Assembly: GCF_027579695.1 (NCBI RefSeq)
Contig: NC_083590.1
Span: 15,883,656-15,947,655 of the forward strand
DNA: 64,000 bases
DNA from: Neoarius graeffei
Lineage: Eukaryota > Chordata > Actinopteri > Siluriformes > Ariidae
Direction: 5' to 3'
Positions 42,706 through 54,183 of this stretch are shown one piece after another; position 1 is the stretch's first letter, and each line of letters opens with the position of its first letter. Position numbers and translations under genes: made by a program. A model generated the notes under the pieces. The model ran no database searches. It was given only the letters and a program-made list of their open reading frames with translations, and was not told the DNA's origin.

Positions 42706-43106
42706 CACAGGCGCAGATAGAGGGTGGGACGGGTGGGATTCGTCCCACCCAGATTTAAATTCACCTTGTTCGGTCCCCCCCACTTATAGGGAGGAAAAAA
42801 CGTCTATGCTGTCTTTCTTTGCATAAGGCAAACCTCACGGAAAAATCAAAAGACTAATTACCATTCGGTTTATTGGGGTGCACAGCAGTGTAGACATAGT
42901 TGCAACAACTCACATAAAACAAAACAAAGACTGATATTCGGTTGGTTGAGCTGCGCAGACTGCACAGGTTTCGAGCTCGAGCTTGGTTGCTATGGTTACC
43001 CACAACAAGTTTGACAGGCATATCAGAGTTGGGGTTGGTTTGCTGGCAGCTTTGTCCCCCCCAGTTTTTTGTCCCCCCCAGTTCAAAAAACGTATCTGCG
43101 CCCCTG
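42706..43106. mobile_element. hAT MITE (CAGGGGCGCAGATA ends)
   Basis: 401 bp, with ends CACAGGCGCAGATA and TATCTGCGCCCCTG, flanked by the perfect TSD ATCATAAT (42698-42705, 43107-43114). It lies 26 bp downstream of the BED exon. Confidence 0.9.
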
Positions 43107-44164
43107 ATCATAATGTTTCCTTTCCATAGTAAAACCGACAATAGGCTGGTTATATTCCAAAAATAGTGGATGGCATTGCTAATGTTGAAGTAGCAACCTG
43201 TTGGTACTGTAACATAACGGTAACTAGTCTGTTATTCGGTTGGCTAATCATGCAAGCAAGTTAGCTCGCCAACCTGACGTGATCAGTCCTCCTACCATTC
43301 TACATCCAACAGGCCAGAAAGGAATACTAAGCAAAACAAATAATGTTTGAATTGAATTGTTCAATAACACACAGTGCACACAGGCAAGCTACGAGATTTC
43401 GGTGCAACATTTCACTTTCATATTTCGTGTACAATGCTTTGTGTGTGGTCAGGGCAATGTAAACGACATGACTGTGTGTATTGACCTTTTTTGTTTGTCT
43501 CAGTTTTAATGCAGCATTATCCTAAGCATTCAATTTGATACACTTCCTTTAAATAAAACATCTGGGTTGAGATGTACATATATCCTTGTTTCCTCTTCTT
43601 TTTCATTTTTGCACAACACAATGGAGGCAGAAAACACCCATTGTTAAAAGTAACATTTTACTTTTACTCAAAGTACATTTTAAATGATCTACTTTTTACT
43701 TTTACTTGAGTAGATTTTTTGTCTGGTAACTTTACTTGTACTTAAGTAAAATTTCATCAGAGTAACAGTACTTGTACTTGAGTATAATATTTTAGTACTC
43801 TTTCCACCTCTGGTCATTAGCACGGTCCCTCATGCAGCAGTCGGTGAAGCGTGCATAGATCTTCTGGCTTTAGCCAATCGATGTGTGTCTATGCAGTGGG
43901 CGGGGTGACATGAACACTTCAAGTGTAAAACCCAGGATCGGAGTTGAGAGTTAGAAGTTCAGAGTTAGTATTTATACAATTACACTGACAGGTTTGATTT
44001 AGTGACGCTTTGTTTTTACACCCAATTTTGACACCAACTACTTATCAACTGAAGTAAAATATAATGGATTTAACTCTATCAGAGTAAAATTAACTCTACT
44101 TTTGCTCAAATTTCACTAACACCCAAAATTTAACACTTCTGAATTTGCTGTGTGATTCTCATAA

Positions 44165-44901
44165 AACCCAGCGCACACCTTCCCAATTTCATCAGGGTTT
44201 CATGTGTCAGGCGATCGGTTACGAGTATACGGGCCTGATTTGATCGGTTCAAAATTCCCCACACACATTTGCAAGACATTGTAGACATTCAGCCCAAATA
44301 GATGGTCACGTGTTCAAGATATCACGTGATAGTACAAACAGTTAAGATAGAAGACTAAAGTAGGTTTATAAATAGAATTTGTTGTCATTCTTAAAATTCA
44401 ACTTGTTTTGGGATTCCAGATAAGTGATTTCTGTACCACTGACAATGCTATAATACTTTACCAGGCATTTTCAAAGCTGACGATTACAGCCATAGCCTCA
44501 TTACTCTTTTCCTGTTTGCTGTAATCAGGTGAACTAATGTCATAAAGACAGGTGGACGCTTCCCAAAGTGACACAAGTTGTGCTTCCCGGTCTGCAGTCC
44601 ACGTGTGATTGTCGCAGGTTGCCATTTTGCCTTATTTACATCATGTGATCAATCTTGGCACTCCAATTGGCTGTTTAAAATGATCATAATCGATGAGATC
44701 GTAGTAACAACACACACACTACCGATTGTGTTACGTACGAGGAGATCGTGTCCGAAAATATCAAGACCAGTTTGATCTGAACCGAGCAACAGAGAACCGA
44801 TGAAATCAGCTATGAGGTGCCCCCGCACACATTTACAATTCGCAAGCAATTTAATCGGCCCAACAAAATCGTAAGCAAATTGGGAAGGTGTGCAGTGGGC
44901 T
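44165..44901. mobile_element. Harbinger-like MITE (insertion B in Tc1)
   Basis: 737 bp, with ends AACCCAGCGCACACCTTCCC and the inverse of AGCCCACTGCACACCTTCCC. The flanks are TAA (44162-44164, 44902-44904). The 3-bp TAA target fits PIF/Harbinger. No transposase. Removing it rejoins the Tc1 codons SH and NIGKGYKTI. Confidence 0.82.
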
Positions 44902-44910
44902 TAACATTGG

Positions 44911-45863
44911 AAAAGGTTACAAAACCATCTCTGAAGAGTTTGGACTCAACCAATCCACAGTCAGACAGATTGTGTACAAATGGAGGAAATTCAAGACCAT
45001 TGTTACCCTCCCCAGGAGTGGTCGACTGACAAAGATCACTCCAAGAGCAAGGCGTGTAATAGTTGGTGAGGTCACAAAGGGCCCCAGGGTAACTTCTAAG
45101 CAGCTGAAGGCCTCTCTCACATTGCTTCATGTTCATGAGTCCACCATCAGGAGAACAATGAGCAACAGTGGTGTGCATGGCAAGGTTGCAAGGAGAAAGC
45201 CACTGCTCTCCAAAAAGAACATTGCTGCTCATCTGCAGTTTGCAAAAGATCACATGGACAAGCCAGAAGGCTATTGGAAAAATGTTTTGTGGACGGATGA
45301 GACCAAAATAGAACTTTCTGGTTTAAATGAGAAACATTATGTTTGGAGAAAGGAAAACACTGCATTCCAGCATAAGAACCTTATCCCATCTGTGAAACAT
45401 GGTGGTGGTAGTATCATGGTTTGGGCCTGTTTTGCTGCATCTGGGCCAGGATGGCTTGCCATCATTGATGGAACAATGAATTCTGAATTATACCAGCGAA
45501 TTCTAAAGGAAAATGTCAGGACATCTGTCCATGAACTGAATCTCAAGAGAAGGTGGGTCATGCAGCAAGACAACGACCTGAAGCACACAAGTCGTTCTTC
45601 CAAAAAAATGGTAAAAGAAGAATAAAGTTAATGTTTTGGAATGGCCAAGTCAAAGTCCTGACCTTCATCCAATCGAAATGTTGTGGAAGGACCTGAAGTA
45701 AGCAGTTCATGTGAGGAAACCCACCAACATCCCAGAGTTGAAGCTGTTCTGTACGGAGGAATGGGCTAAAATTCCTCCAAGCCGGTGTGCAGGACTGATC
45801 AACAGTTACCGCAAACGTTTAGTTGCAGTTATTGCTGCACAAGGGGGTCACATCACATACTGA
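44911..45863 (+). pseudogene. Tc1-type transposase, main part
   Basis: After insertion B the frame reads GKGYKTISEEFGLNQSTVRQ (helix-turn-helix), KWRKFKT..PRSGRLTKI, then the catalytic Asp in VLWTDETKIE and QQDND. A frameshift near 45605 (A-run) moves to another frame with VLEWPSQSPDLHPIEMLW (catalytic Glu), then LK-stop-AVHV (TAA about 45699) and the C-terminus to TGA 45861. With one frameshift, one stop and two insertions it is dead. Confidence 0.9.
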
Positions 45864-46082
45864 AAGCAAAGTTTCACATACTTTTGCCACTCACAGATAT
45901 GTAATATTGAATCATGTTCCTCAATAAATAAATGACCAAGTATAATATTTTTGTCTGATTTGTTTAACTGGGTTCTCTTTATCTACTTTTAGGACTTGTG
46001 TGAAAATCTGATGATGTTTAGGTCATATTTATGCAGAAATATAGAAAATTCTAAAGGGTTCACAAATTTTCAAGCACCACTT

Positions 46083-48854
46083 TATTGAGTGAGTTGAGAA
46101 GAAGCTAAAGCTATTTTGTTTACAAATCCAACTTAACATGTACATATTGAAACCTTTTTCAAGTAAATAGTTACTATATTTTTATAATCCTTCTGTTGTC
46201 TCTGAATGGTTATTTGCATTGAATTCTTGACATTTAGCTTGGGCTATCACCTAAAGGTAGGCAAATATTGTAGGAGGTTATATGGTACTTAACATTTAAA
46301 GGTAAGTCAAAAGACATTTATTTAAAGAAGATTTAATGCTCATTAGTTCAAGTAGCTTTGCTAAAAACAGACGACAAAGTACAACATACATTAGAGATAC
46401 CACTCTATTTAAAGAACTCAGGATAGCCACCCCTATTAATGCCTGCACAGCAAAGGCGCGCTACAAGTACATAGCTTATGAATCTGCTCATCCCTATTAC
46501 TTATTCATGTGCCATAGTAGCAGCCCTAACTTATGGTAAGTAAATTTTCATTTTTGTTTTCTCATTCTCAAAGGATTTTTTCTTTTCCCTCTTGGTCACT
46601 GCATGAGGTTTCAGTCTGGTGATCACCCTCAGCATCCTGTGTGTCAGTGTCGTTCTCTCGTGTCTCCGTATCCTCTTCCTGCTGATCCACCTGGTGTTCT
46701 GTGTTGTCCTCATCGTTGAAATCCTCTGCTCCATTTTCTAGATCAACCTCTGGTGCCTCTGTCCACAGATGTCGTTTACCCCGTTTCCTGTCTTCTGCTT
46801 GCAATCCTGTAATTCCTCTTCAGTCATCCTCATCCTCTGAACTGTGCTCTTGCTGCTTGTGTCTCTGCTTGCTTTTCTGTGTTCTCTTCCTTGGCTCTGC
46901 AGGTGACACCAGAACACACTATAGCAGATTGGACGTTGCTTCCTTTTTGGTTTGAGGGTGGAGATTTTTTTCCACAAATCTCTGAGTGACTCTTTAGCTC
47001 AGACAAGCTACTATGGATTTTTGTTATTGTTTTGAGTGATGAGTACCACAGTATGATGCTTCCCCTCACCCCCCACTTTTTTTTTAAGCTGTGAATGAAG
47101 GTACATCATGTTGACACTACTGTTTAGATTTAAAAGTAGACGGCCTTTCAGTTTCATAAAATCAGTGAAATTTAGTTCCCTCTGAAATGTGGTCATTGTG
47201 ATCTATGTTTATTTCTGTAATATCTCACAAAATATCAGGCCATTCTGTGGCTGGGAAGTTATTTCATTTGAGGGGATTCCCGAGCAAATTATGTGCATGA
47301 AATCGCTCGCTTTTTGCAGTAAAGCAAACAGACGAAGTCCGGTGTGCGCACATGTAGGTTTACCTTTTGGTTTCGTTGTCTTCTTTTGGGTTTTACAGCA
47401 GCTGGCATCCACAGTGTTGCATTACTGCCATGTACAGGTTTATCTTTGACCGTGCACTGACAGTTTCATCATTCTGTCGCTAAACAAACAGCTGATCACA
47501 CCGAGGTGCTTGCTGACCACCGATATTTATTAGTTTGGTCCTGCATTTCCTTTCCTTCACAACATAACGTCTTTTCTTCTCACTTTCCATTACTGTAGTT
47601 GGTCTTTCACGTTTCATTCACATCCTCCATTTTTCTCTCCTGTTTCAAATTTGTATCCCACAATGCCTTGTGTGAACGGGGAAAGCCCACCATGTGATGC
47701 GTGACGTAGTATTGTGAACTGGGTCATGGTGAAGCAGGAAAAAATAGCAGAGAATTTAGTGCCACGTGGCCCTAAGTTCATTAATTGTTCTTATTAAAAA
47801 AACTAATAAAATTGGAAGTCTGTGACTCAAATTCAGTAGCTTTCAGTCCACTAAACAAAAATAATTGGGTGTCAGGGAAAATTTCTTTTTATGACAACCT
47901 GAAAAATCTGAAAGGCAGTCTACCTTTAACACTAAATTGTTTTCTGGCTCCAAAGTGCTTGAAGAAGAAAACGCAATGTGGCTCGAGCTGAATGAGTGAT
48001 TCAGTAACCCGTTAGCTTCTGTTCACTAGGGTGTGTGTGTTTGAGTGTGTGTGTACATATTTTAGAGCTGTAAGATCTTTTAGTGAAAACACTGCTGTAC
48101 AATATGAATGTATTGTGTGTTTTTACACTCGACACTTGTTTCATACTGAGGTGTGTTGATTCTATTTGTGTTTATTATTTTGGTGTGTGTTGTTATGAAT
48201 GTACCGGGGAGGGGGTGATGGGTCGACACTCGGGTTGTACACCACATTAATATTCAGCGTTTTTGTCCTGCAATAATGATGGACAGACAGTTCCAGAAAA
48301 CAGAACACATCCCAAGTGTGTGTCGTTAATGACTCTTCATCAGATTCCTTCCTGACACTATAAAGACACATTTATAGAGCATTACACCACAGTGCTGCTG
48401 AGTTCTTCACTCTGATTGGTCAGAAGGTGTTGATTAATTGTAAGTCATGCAGGTTTGTGTTAATGAGCTTGTTTGAATACATTATTGTTTCTATAGTATC
48501 AGCTCATTTGTATGGACAATGCGCCACACAAACAAAAAAAAAAAAAAGTCCAGAATTGTTGATATGGTGGATTTTTCTGTGTTTATTATATCGGTCCAGT
48601 ATTGAGTTAGAACTCTGCAACCGCTAAACATCTGTACAAGGTAATTCTACAGGGCAAATATGTGATGACAGATGTAGTGATGGCCAGATGAAGCTTAATG
48701 AAACACTGAAGCTTTCCAGCCAGTTGTGTTGAGAAGCGCTTCATTTCTCGAGGCTTCACTTGCTCACTAGAGACACCTGCTGGTCAAACGAATAATCACA
48801 CAATCATCCAGACAATCCAGAGGCTGGAGCACAGTGTGGCGGATGCTACTAGGG
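46083..48854. other. Unassigned stretch with an acidic minus-strand ORF
   Basis: On the minus strand, 46568-46804 encodes a highly acidic 78-residue stretch (NGAEDFNDEDNTEHQVDQQE, then TETRENDTDTQDAEGD). Upstream is a Lys/Arg/Ser-rich piece in a neighbouring frame (KRTQKSKQRHKQQEHSSEDE). It may be a decayed exon or low-complexity chance. No domain is known to me. At 48670-48780 a dispersed-repeat end (GTAGTGATGGCCAGATGAAG) is seen without its partner. Otherwise nothing. Confidence 0.35.
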
Positions 48855-49106
48855 CAGGGGTGTCAAACCTGATCCATAAAGGGCCGTGTGGCTGCAGGTT
48901 TTCATTCCAGCCATGCAGCAGCACCCTGATTTGGCTTAATCAACTGACACACCCACCCTTTAATCAAGGGTGGGTGTGGCTGCAAGTATTTGACTGTGTG
49001 AAGACAGTTCAGTTGATTGAATGAGCCAAGTCAGGTGTGCTGCTGCATGGCTGGAATGAAAACCTGCAGCCACACGGCCCTTTATGGATCAGGTTTGACA
49101 CCCCTG
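48855..49106. mobile_element. hAT-Charlie-like MITE, near-palindromic
   Basis: 252 bp with TIRs of about 70 bp starting CAGGGGTGTCAAAC. The flanks are TACTAGGG (48847-48854) and TACTAGGA (49107-49114), one mismatch in 8. The end sequence is that of Charlie-type hATs. Confidence 0.92.
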
Positions 49107-51159
49107 TACTAGGATGTCTGACTACGCCACCCCTAGATGGACACTAGGGGAACTCAAATTACCATCACTCATACCAAGACACAGGTTCGGGTACTGAGAT
49201 GACAGAGACGTGTTTCCATACACAGAAATAAATTTTATTAATACACGAGCACGACAATGAACATAAAAAGCTGACGTCAGACACACAATTTAAAAACACA
49301 CAATAAAAATCACTACAAAGCTTCTCAATTGGCCATGGTCACACAGTAAGTCACAATTCATGCATGCCCACATTCAGGGTGGGGAAACAAACAGTAAAGG
49401 ACTTGTTAATTCACACCAGAACAGAGGCAGAAGAGCAGGTGTATGGATCTTAAGTCGACTGATTGTTGGTAACACACAAACACACACAAACTCATTCAGA
49501 CAACACAAGACAGACATGCGCACACAGGAGCAACTGAGGCACACTGGTGGGCGTCCAGCCGCCCCTCAATATGGATGCCAAGAATCCACCCCAGGCACAC
49601 GTGTGCAGAACCACACTCACCTCACACAACACGACAATTGGTCAGTCACACAGTGAGAACAATCACTACACACAGAAGAGGACCCACCACCTGAAGGACG
49701 CTGTCCCCACCACCGGCGCTCCGCTCCTGTGTATACAAAAAAAAGAAAACAATTAATTATGGACCTCACACACCCTCATACATTCACCCATACACACACA
49801 AACCTACATACAAACACACAATTATGGGCATCACACACACACGGGTCCAAAAGACCCAAAACACCAAATATAACAAAAGAATAAACAGCAACACGAGACT
49901 CCACAGCAATAAGCCTCCTCTCTATGATGCAACCCAAAAATAACAAAATGACACAACCAAATAATAAAGAAACAAACAAAAACCAAACAATGAGCAAGAA
50001 GCCCTTGGCCCTGGCACTCAGCCAAGAGCTGTACTCCACAGTCACTTTACACATGCACACACGCTCATTCACACAAAGTCTGAGAGCAAAGAATTCGAGC
50101 TGCAATAGCCAATGATCCACGGTATTGGAGAGCAGAGATGTAGACGCATCAATGCAATCATAAACAGGCAAGGCAAAGCAGCAGTTGTTCTAGCTGGCAA
50201 AGTCACTTCCTTGTGAGATGGTGTCTAAGAAATGACACACACAGAAGTACACTTAGTAAACAGCCAGCCCAATAACTTCACTGCGCAACTCTAATTAAGA
50301 CAACCTACCTGAGTGACACTGATTAATGCACGAAGCTCATAGCAAGATGCAGCATGCAAATCCAATAATGATGCGATAACGCTGGAACATATACAACAGT
50401 GGGCTTACTAAACAGCTGACCTGATAAGCCCATAATGCGACTCAGTTGAAAACATACCTGAGCAACAACTTGCGGATACAAGGAGCCCACGACAAAATAT
50501 AGCAGGTGAGCCGAACGATGGTGCATTAACCGGCGTAATCTGATGGGAAATATAGTAGCCGCAGTGTATAAAAGATCAGAAGCGCGCCCTGAATTAGGGC
50601 TGTATACAAACTATAATATCCCGCCGGTAACGCGATTGGCTGCCAAGAGAAAGCACAGAGCCAACCAGGAACCAGGCAATTGGCTGTCAGAGCAATGCAG
50701 AGAGCCAACCAAAACGGGAAAGTTGGGGGGGGGGGGGGGGAAGCCCAATCATAATCAGCATGATCAGAGTAACGAGAGAAAGAGAGAGAGAGACCCATGG
50801 ACATGAGGTAAACAAACTATATTTTCACCCAGTCCATCCTGCCACAACAGCAGTTCATCAAACCAGGGTTATAGATCCCTCCCCGTCTCTCTCTCCCGCT
50901 CATTTCCTGTCTCTACATGGTCCTATCCAATAAAGGTGAAAAAAGCCCCCCCCCAAAAAAAAAAAAAAAAATTGGCTGTTAAAAAAAAAAAAAGATACAT
51001 CTGGAAATATATTCTAAATATCTATATTCTGAATATAACTTAGAAATTTATTAAATATATACAATCATATTTTATTGTATAGGATTAGTATATTTCATAC
51101 ATTTCAGTGTCTTATATAAAGAAATTGAGTAACAAAATAGATTATAATAATGGTATTAC
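49107..51159. other. Unassigned CA-rich stretch
   Basis: Long CA-rich and A-rich sequence with a G-run at 50724-50740 and C/A runs at 50947-50972. ORFs on both strands are low complexity, and none has a recognisable domain. Confidence 0.4.
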
Positions 51160-51428
51160 CAGGGCTTTCCACTAAGGCTCATACTAGCCAGCCATGACAA
51201 ATAAGTAGCCAGCCTGGGGGGTAGTAAACACAAAAACTCCTGTCCACACAGTTCCCAGGATTAAATGTATTTTCCACAGACCATTTATTTATTCACTTTA
51301 CTCAAATACAAAGTAAAATAGCAGTAAATCATCTTCATTTTGTTGCGTTCAACTGACAAACTGAGGTTGCAGGTCATTATAACCTGTTGAATAACAGTCA
51401 GAGCGACAAAAACATAACCTAAAGTGTA

Positions 51429-54183
51429 CATGGCCGTAACTACCATTGAGGACACCAAGGTCATGTCCTCTGTATTTTTTTCAGAAATTTAAAATTGGTC
51501 TACGCTGAATTTGAGCAGTGATCAATGTAAAACGCAGCGTCCACATCATGTCATCTATATTTCCCCCCAATAAAATTCACACGTGTCTAATGTCATCTGA
51601 AATCTCTCAGCCTCTATCGTTGCCGTGTCTAACGCAGCGTCACGCGACGTAGCCTATACTAATGTCGGCCAGGGAAGTTGGGTTTTGGATAAAACAGGCA
51701 GGGTGTAGTCTACGCTCTATCACATATGCCTACCACGGATGGTTATTGGACAAATACTGCGAAAATGCCTGCCCACGGAGTTCCACGGACTCCCAGCCTC
51801 AGTGGACTTCAATGGCATTTGGGAGCTATGCGCTTGTCAATCTCAAAATGCAAGACGGTTATTGGACAAATACTGCGAAAATGCCCACCCACAGACTCCG
51901 AGCTTCACAGTGGGAGGGACATGGCAGTTTCCGCGAGGAGACTGGTGATTGGTGAAAGCGGCTGGATATTTTCTTTGATTGACAGCTCGTTTCAACTATA
52001 GACAGGCAGCGGTGAATTTCAGTTCAGTCTCATGTGGATTCGCAAGTGCTGTGGTGTATTGTAATACATCAGCTTACATTTCGATTTCATTCATTACATA
52101 CGGTTTCTACCAGATTTTTTAGTTTGTATATATTTTCATTGTAAATAAAGTGTAAATATAGTGTTGTCAAGTTTGCTATCTTAGTTCCAGAAATTTCGTT
52201 TATTTGAGTGACTGAACTTGAGTGGGCTAGTCAGCTAGCAAGAAAGCTGCGCACGGATGCCAAGCATTGCTGATGTAATTTTGGCGAAGCCATTTGCCAG
52301 TCTTCCTTTCGAGGAAAAAATTAAAATTAAAGAGCAGGGTAGACCAACGCCTCAAACTGACTTGGTGATAAAGGTAGGGAATAATACTCGTTCCTTTCAG
52401 CTCTCCTGGTACGAGAAAGTGAATTGGATAACAGCAAGTGACCCACATCAACAACAGTAAATAGGCTACTTTAGTAATATGTCATGGATGGACCAAAAAT
52501 ATAGAATCTATTTAAAATGTTTATGCTGAGTATATTATATTGGAATATATATTTTTCTGGATATGAATTGAAACACAGCTACAATTTGGAAAACATTTTT
52601 AAGCAAAAACACAGCCGAGAACATTTCACACTACAGACCTGGATTAAAAGTGAAGGGTTATCAAAATTGTCAATAAAACATTTCTCAGTCAAAATAAGTA
52701 AAATATAGGGAAAGTGTCATTGAATGAAATGTGTGGCACCCAGCTCTATGTTTGGCTCCCCAAGGTCAGTGCTTTCCAGAACACTCTGCTGTTACTGCTG
52801 AGGTTCCTGACAAAGAGCTGCTTTCAATAATGATCAATTTTTAAACAACATGCCACAATTTTAAAATATAAAATGTTAAAATATACCCCCCCCAACACCA
52901 CCATCATGTATATTGGACAGTAGGCTAATGGGCCAAAAGAACCTGTTATTTCACAGTTTGTGACCCTGCCAACAATCCGCCAGATCAGAGGCAAGAGTAT
53001 GGGCAAAATTGATGTGTTTTCTTTTAAAATCTGGAAATATCGTAACCGACCAGCCTCCCCTGTTTGAAAGACTACCAGCCGCCACTGATGCCTACCTAAC
53101 CTAACGTAGGCTAATAGTCACATCGCATTATAGAGCTTTACCTGAGTGCAAAATGAAAACGTTGCAACAAACTAAATTAAGGTTTGGACAGCCAACAGAA
53201 GAGCAGGGAAAGAGAAGGAGGGAAGGTGAGAAAATATTGTCAGTGCAGTGGCAGACCGTTCAGCAGTGTCATGCCAACTTTCCAAGGGGAAACGTTTCAT
53301 TGTCATTGCCTATTACATTTTAGTTAGCATTTTGAGAAACATTCAAAACTATGTTGTCACAGGCAGCCCTGTGCAGGGCTGACTAAATGGCCTTGTTTGA
53401 GTAACTCACTCTCTTTCTCTCATAACTCTCTCTTTCTCTCTCACTCACACAGACACACACAAATAATACACTCTCACACACTCTCTAATGCATAGTCTTC
53501 ACACAGAACTAATAGCCCTACATTCTAATGTAATTTAAGATAATGAAATGTAAATAATGCCAGTACTTCAGGTAGCTGAGCAATACACTCAGTTCAGTTC
53601 AGTTTTGACTTTTATGTCAGACAAAACTGCACAGTTATGATGGCACAGTTTTAGAATTGTTGAAGTAAATGTGTTATGAGCCAAACTTACATTACAGGCA
53701 ATGGTGAGAACACTCTGTTTCAGAGAATGCATGCAAATGGATCTCAATTCAAGACAGCCAGATAGACTGATGCCTTTACATTACTGCTCAGAATGTCTCT
53801 ACACATACAGACACCCACAAATAACACACAAACTCTCAGTCTCTCTCTTTCTCTCATTATAAGGTGTAATACTAAAGCTTACAATCCAGCAGTTCACACC
53901 CTTTCTGTCATGTGTATGCTGCAATATAAATAATGCCAATACTTTAGGTAACTGGTACTTTAGGTATGTATACTCAGTTCAAGAGTTCACTACCTTTCTA
54001 CTTTTATGTCAGATAAAACACCACAGTTATGGTGCCACAGTTGTAGAATTGTTAAAATAAATGTGTCCTCCACCAAATCTATCCTTGGTTTGTTATTTAT
54101 TTAAGTTGTGCCAGGGGAGGGGCCCTTCAGTGCTGTCAGCCATGCTTGACCTCGGTATTTGAAAAATCCTGGTTACGGCCCTA
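51429..54183 (+). mobile_element. hAT element nested in the 51160 element
   Basis: Ends CATGGCCGTAACTACC and GGTTACGGCCCTA are flanked by AAAGTGTA (51421-51428, 54184-54191). It contains a TTF/ZMYM-type transposase exon at 52257-52458. Confidence 0.85.
52257..52458 (+). pseudogene. ZMYM1/TTF-type hAT transposase N-terminal exon
   Basis: The frame reads MPSIADVILAKPFASLPFEE, then KIKIKEQGRPTPQTDLVIKV and FQLSWYEKVNWITASD. It is the conserved lead-in to the TTF-type zinc finger of hAT-derived ZMYM1-like proteins. The frame then stops (HQQQ-stop), just where the Cys-rich finger would begin. The rest of the transposase is missing. Confidence 0.72.

Larger units (their letters stand above)
37834..43812 (+). 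mobile_element. hAT transposon (CAGAGGTGGAAAG ends) with three nested hATs
   Basis: Ends CAGAGGTGGAAAG and CTTTCCACCTCTG are flanked by the perfect 8-bp TSD GTCATTAG (37826-37833, 43813-43820). The long arms carry the ACTT/AAGT-rich repeats typical of this family. It holds one recognisable coding exon (BED finger, 42466-42679). Three more hATs have inserted (38055-39613, 39693-42460, 42706-43106). It lies inside insertion A of the Tc1 element. Confidence 0.93.
37246..44152. mobile_element. CACAGCAAA-type TIR element (insertion A in Tc1)
   Basis: The ends are CACAGCAAAATC and GAATTTGCTGTG, flanked by TG on both sides (37244-37245, 44153-44154). Outside the hAT it contains, only about 0.9 kb remains, rich in AACAC/GTGTT words that pair between the arms. 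No transposase. The superfamily is unassigned. The 2-bp duplication suggests an ISL2EU-like or related group, but that is only a guess. Confidence 0.75.
36849..46082 (+). mobile_element. Tc1-type transposon carrying two independent insertions
   Basis: The ends are CAGTGGTGCTTGAAAG (36849) and its inverse ending at 46082, flanked by TA (36847-36848, 46083-46084). The TIRs are about 210 bp. Without its insertions (37246-44152 and 44165-44901) it is about 1.6 kb, normal for Tc1. The transposase frame ...DLRKNIG-DSHNIGKGYKTI... is cut after G and after SH, which fixes both insertion points. The right terminal G has changed to T. Confidence 0.92.

Noticed and set aside
37236..44910. AACATTGG appears at both 37236-37243 and 44903-44910, suggesting an 8-bp hAT TSD around one large insert
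   Set aside because: Reading the Tc1 transposase through the junctions (DLRKNIG, then DSH, then NIGKGYKTI) shows two separate insertions with TG and TAA duplications. The 8-bp match comes from Tc1 sequence on both sides.
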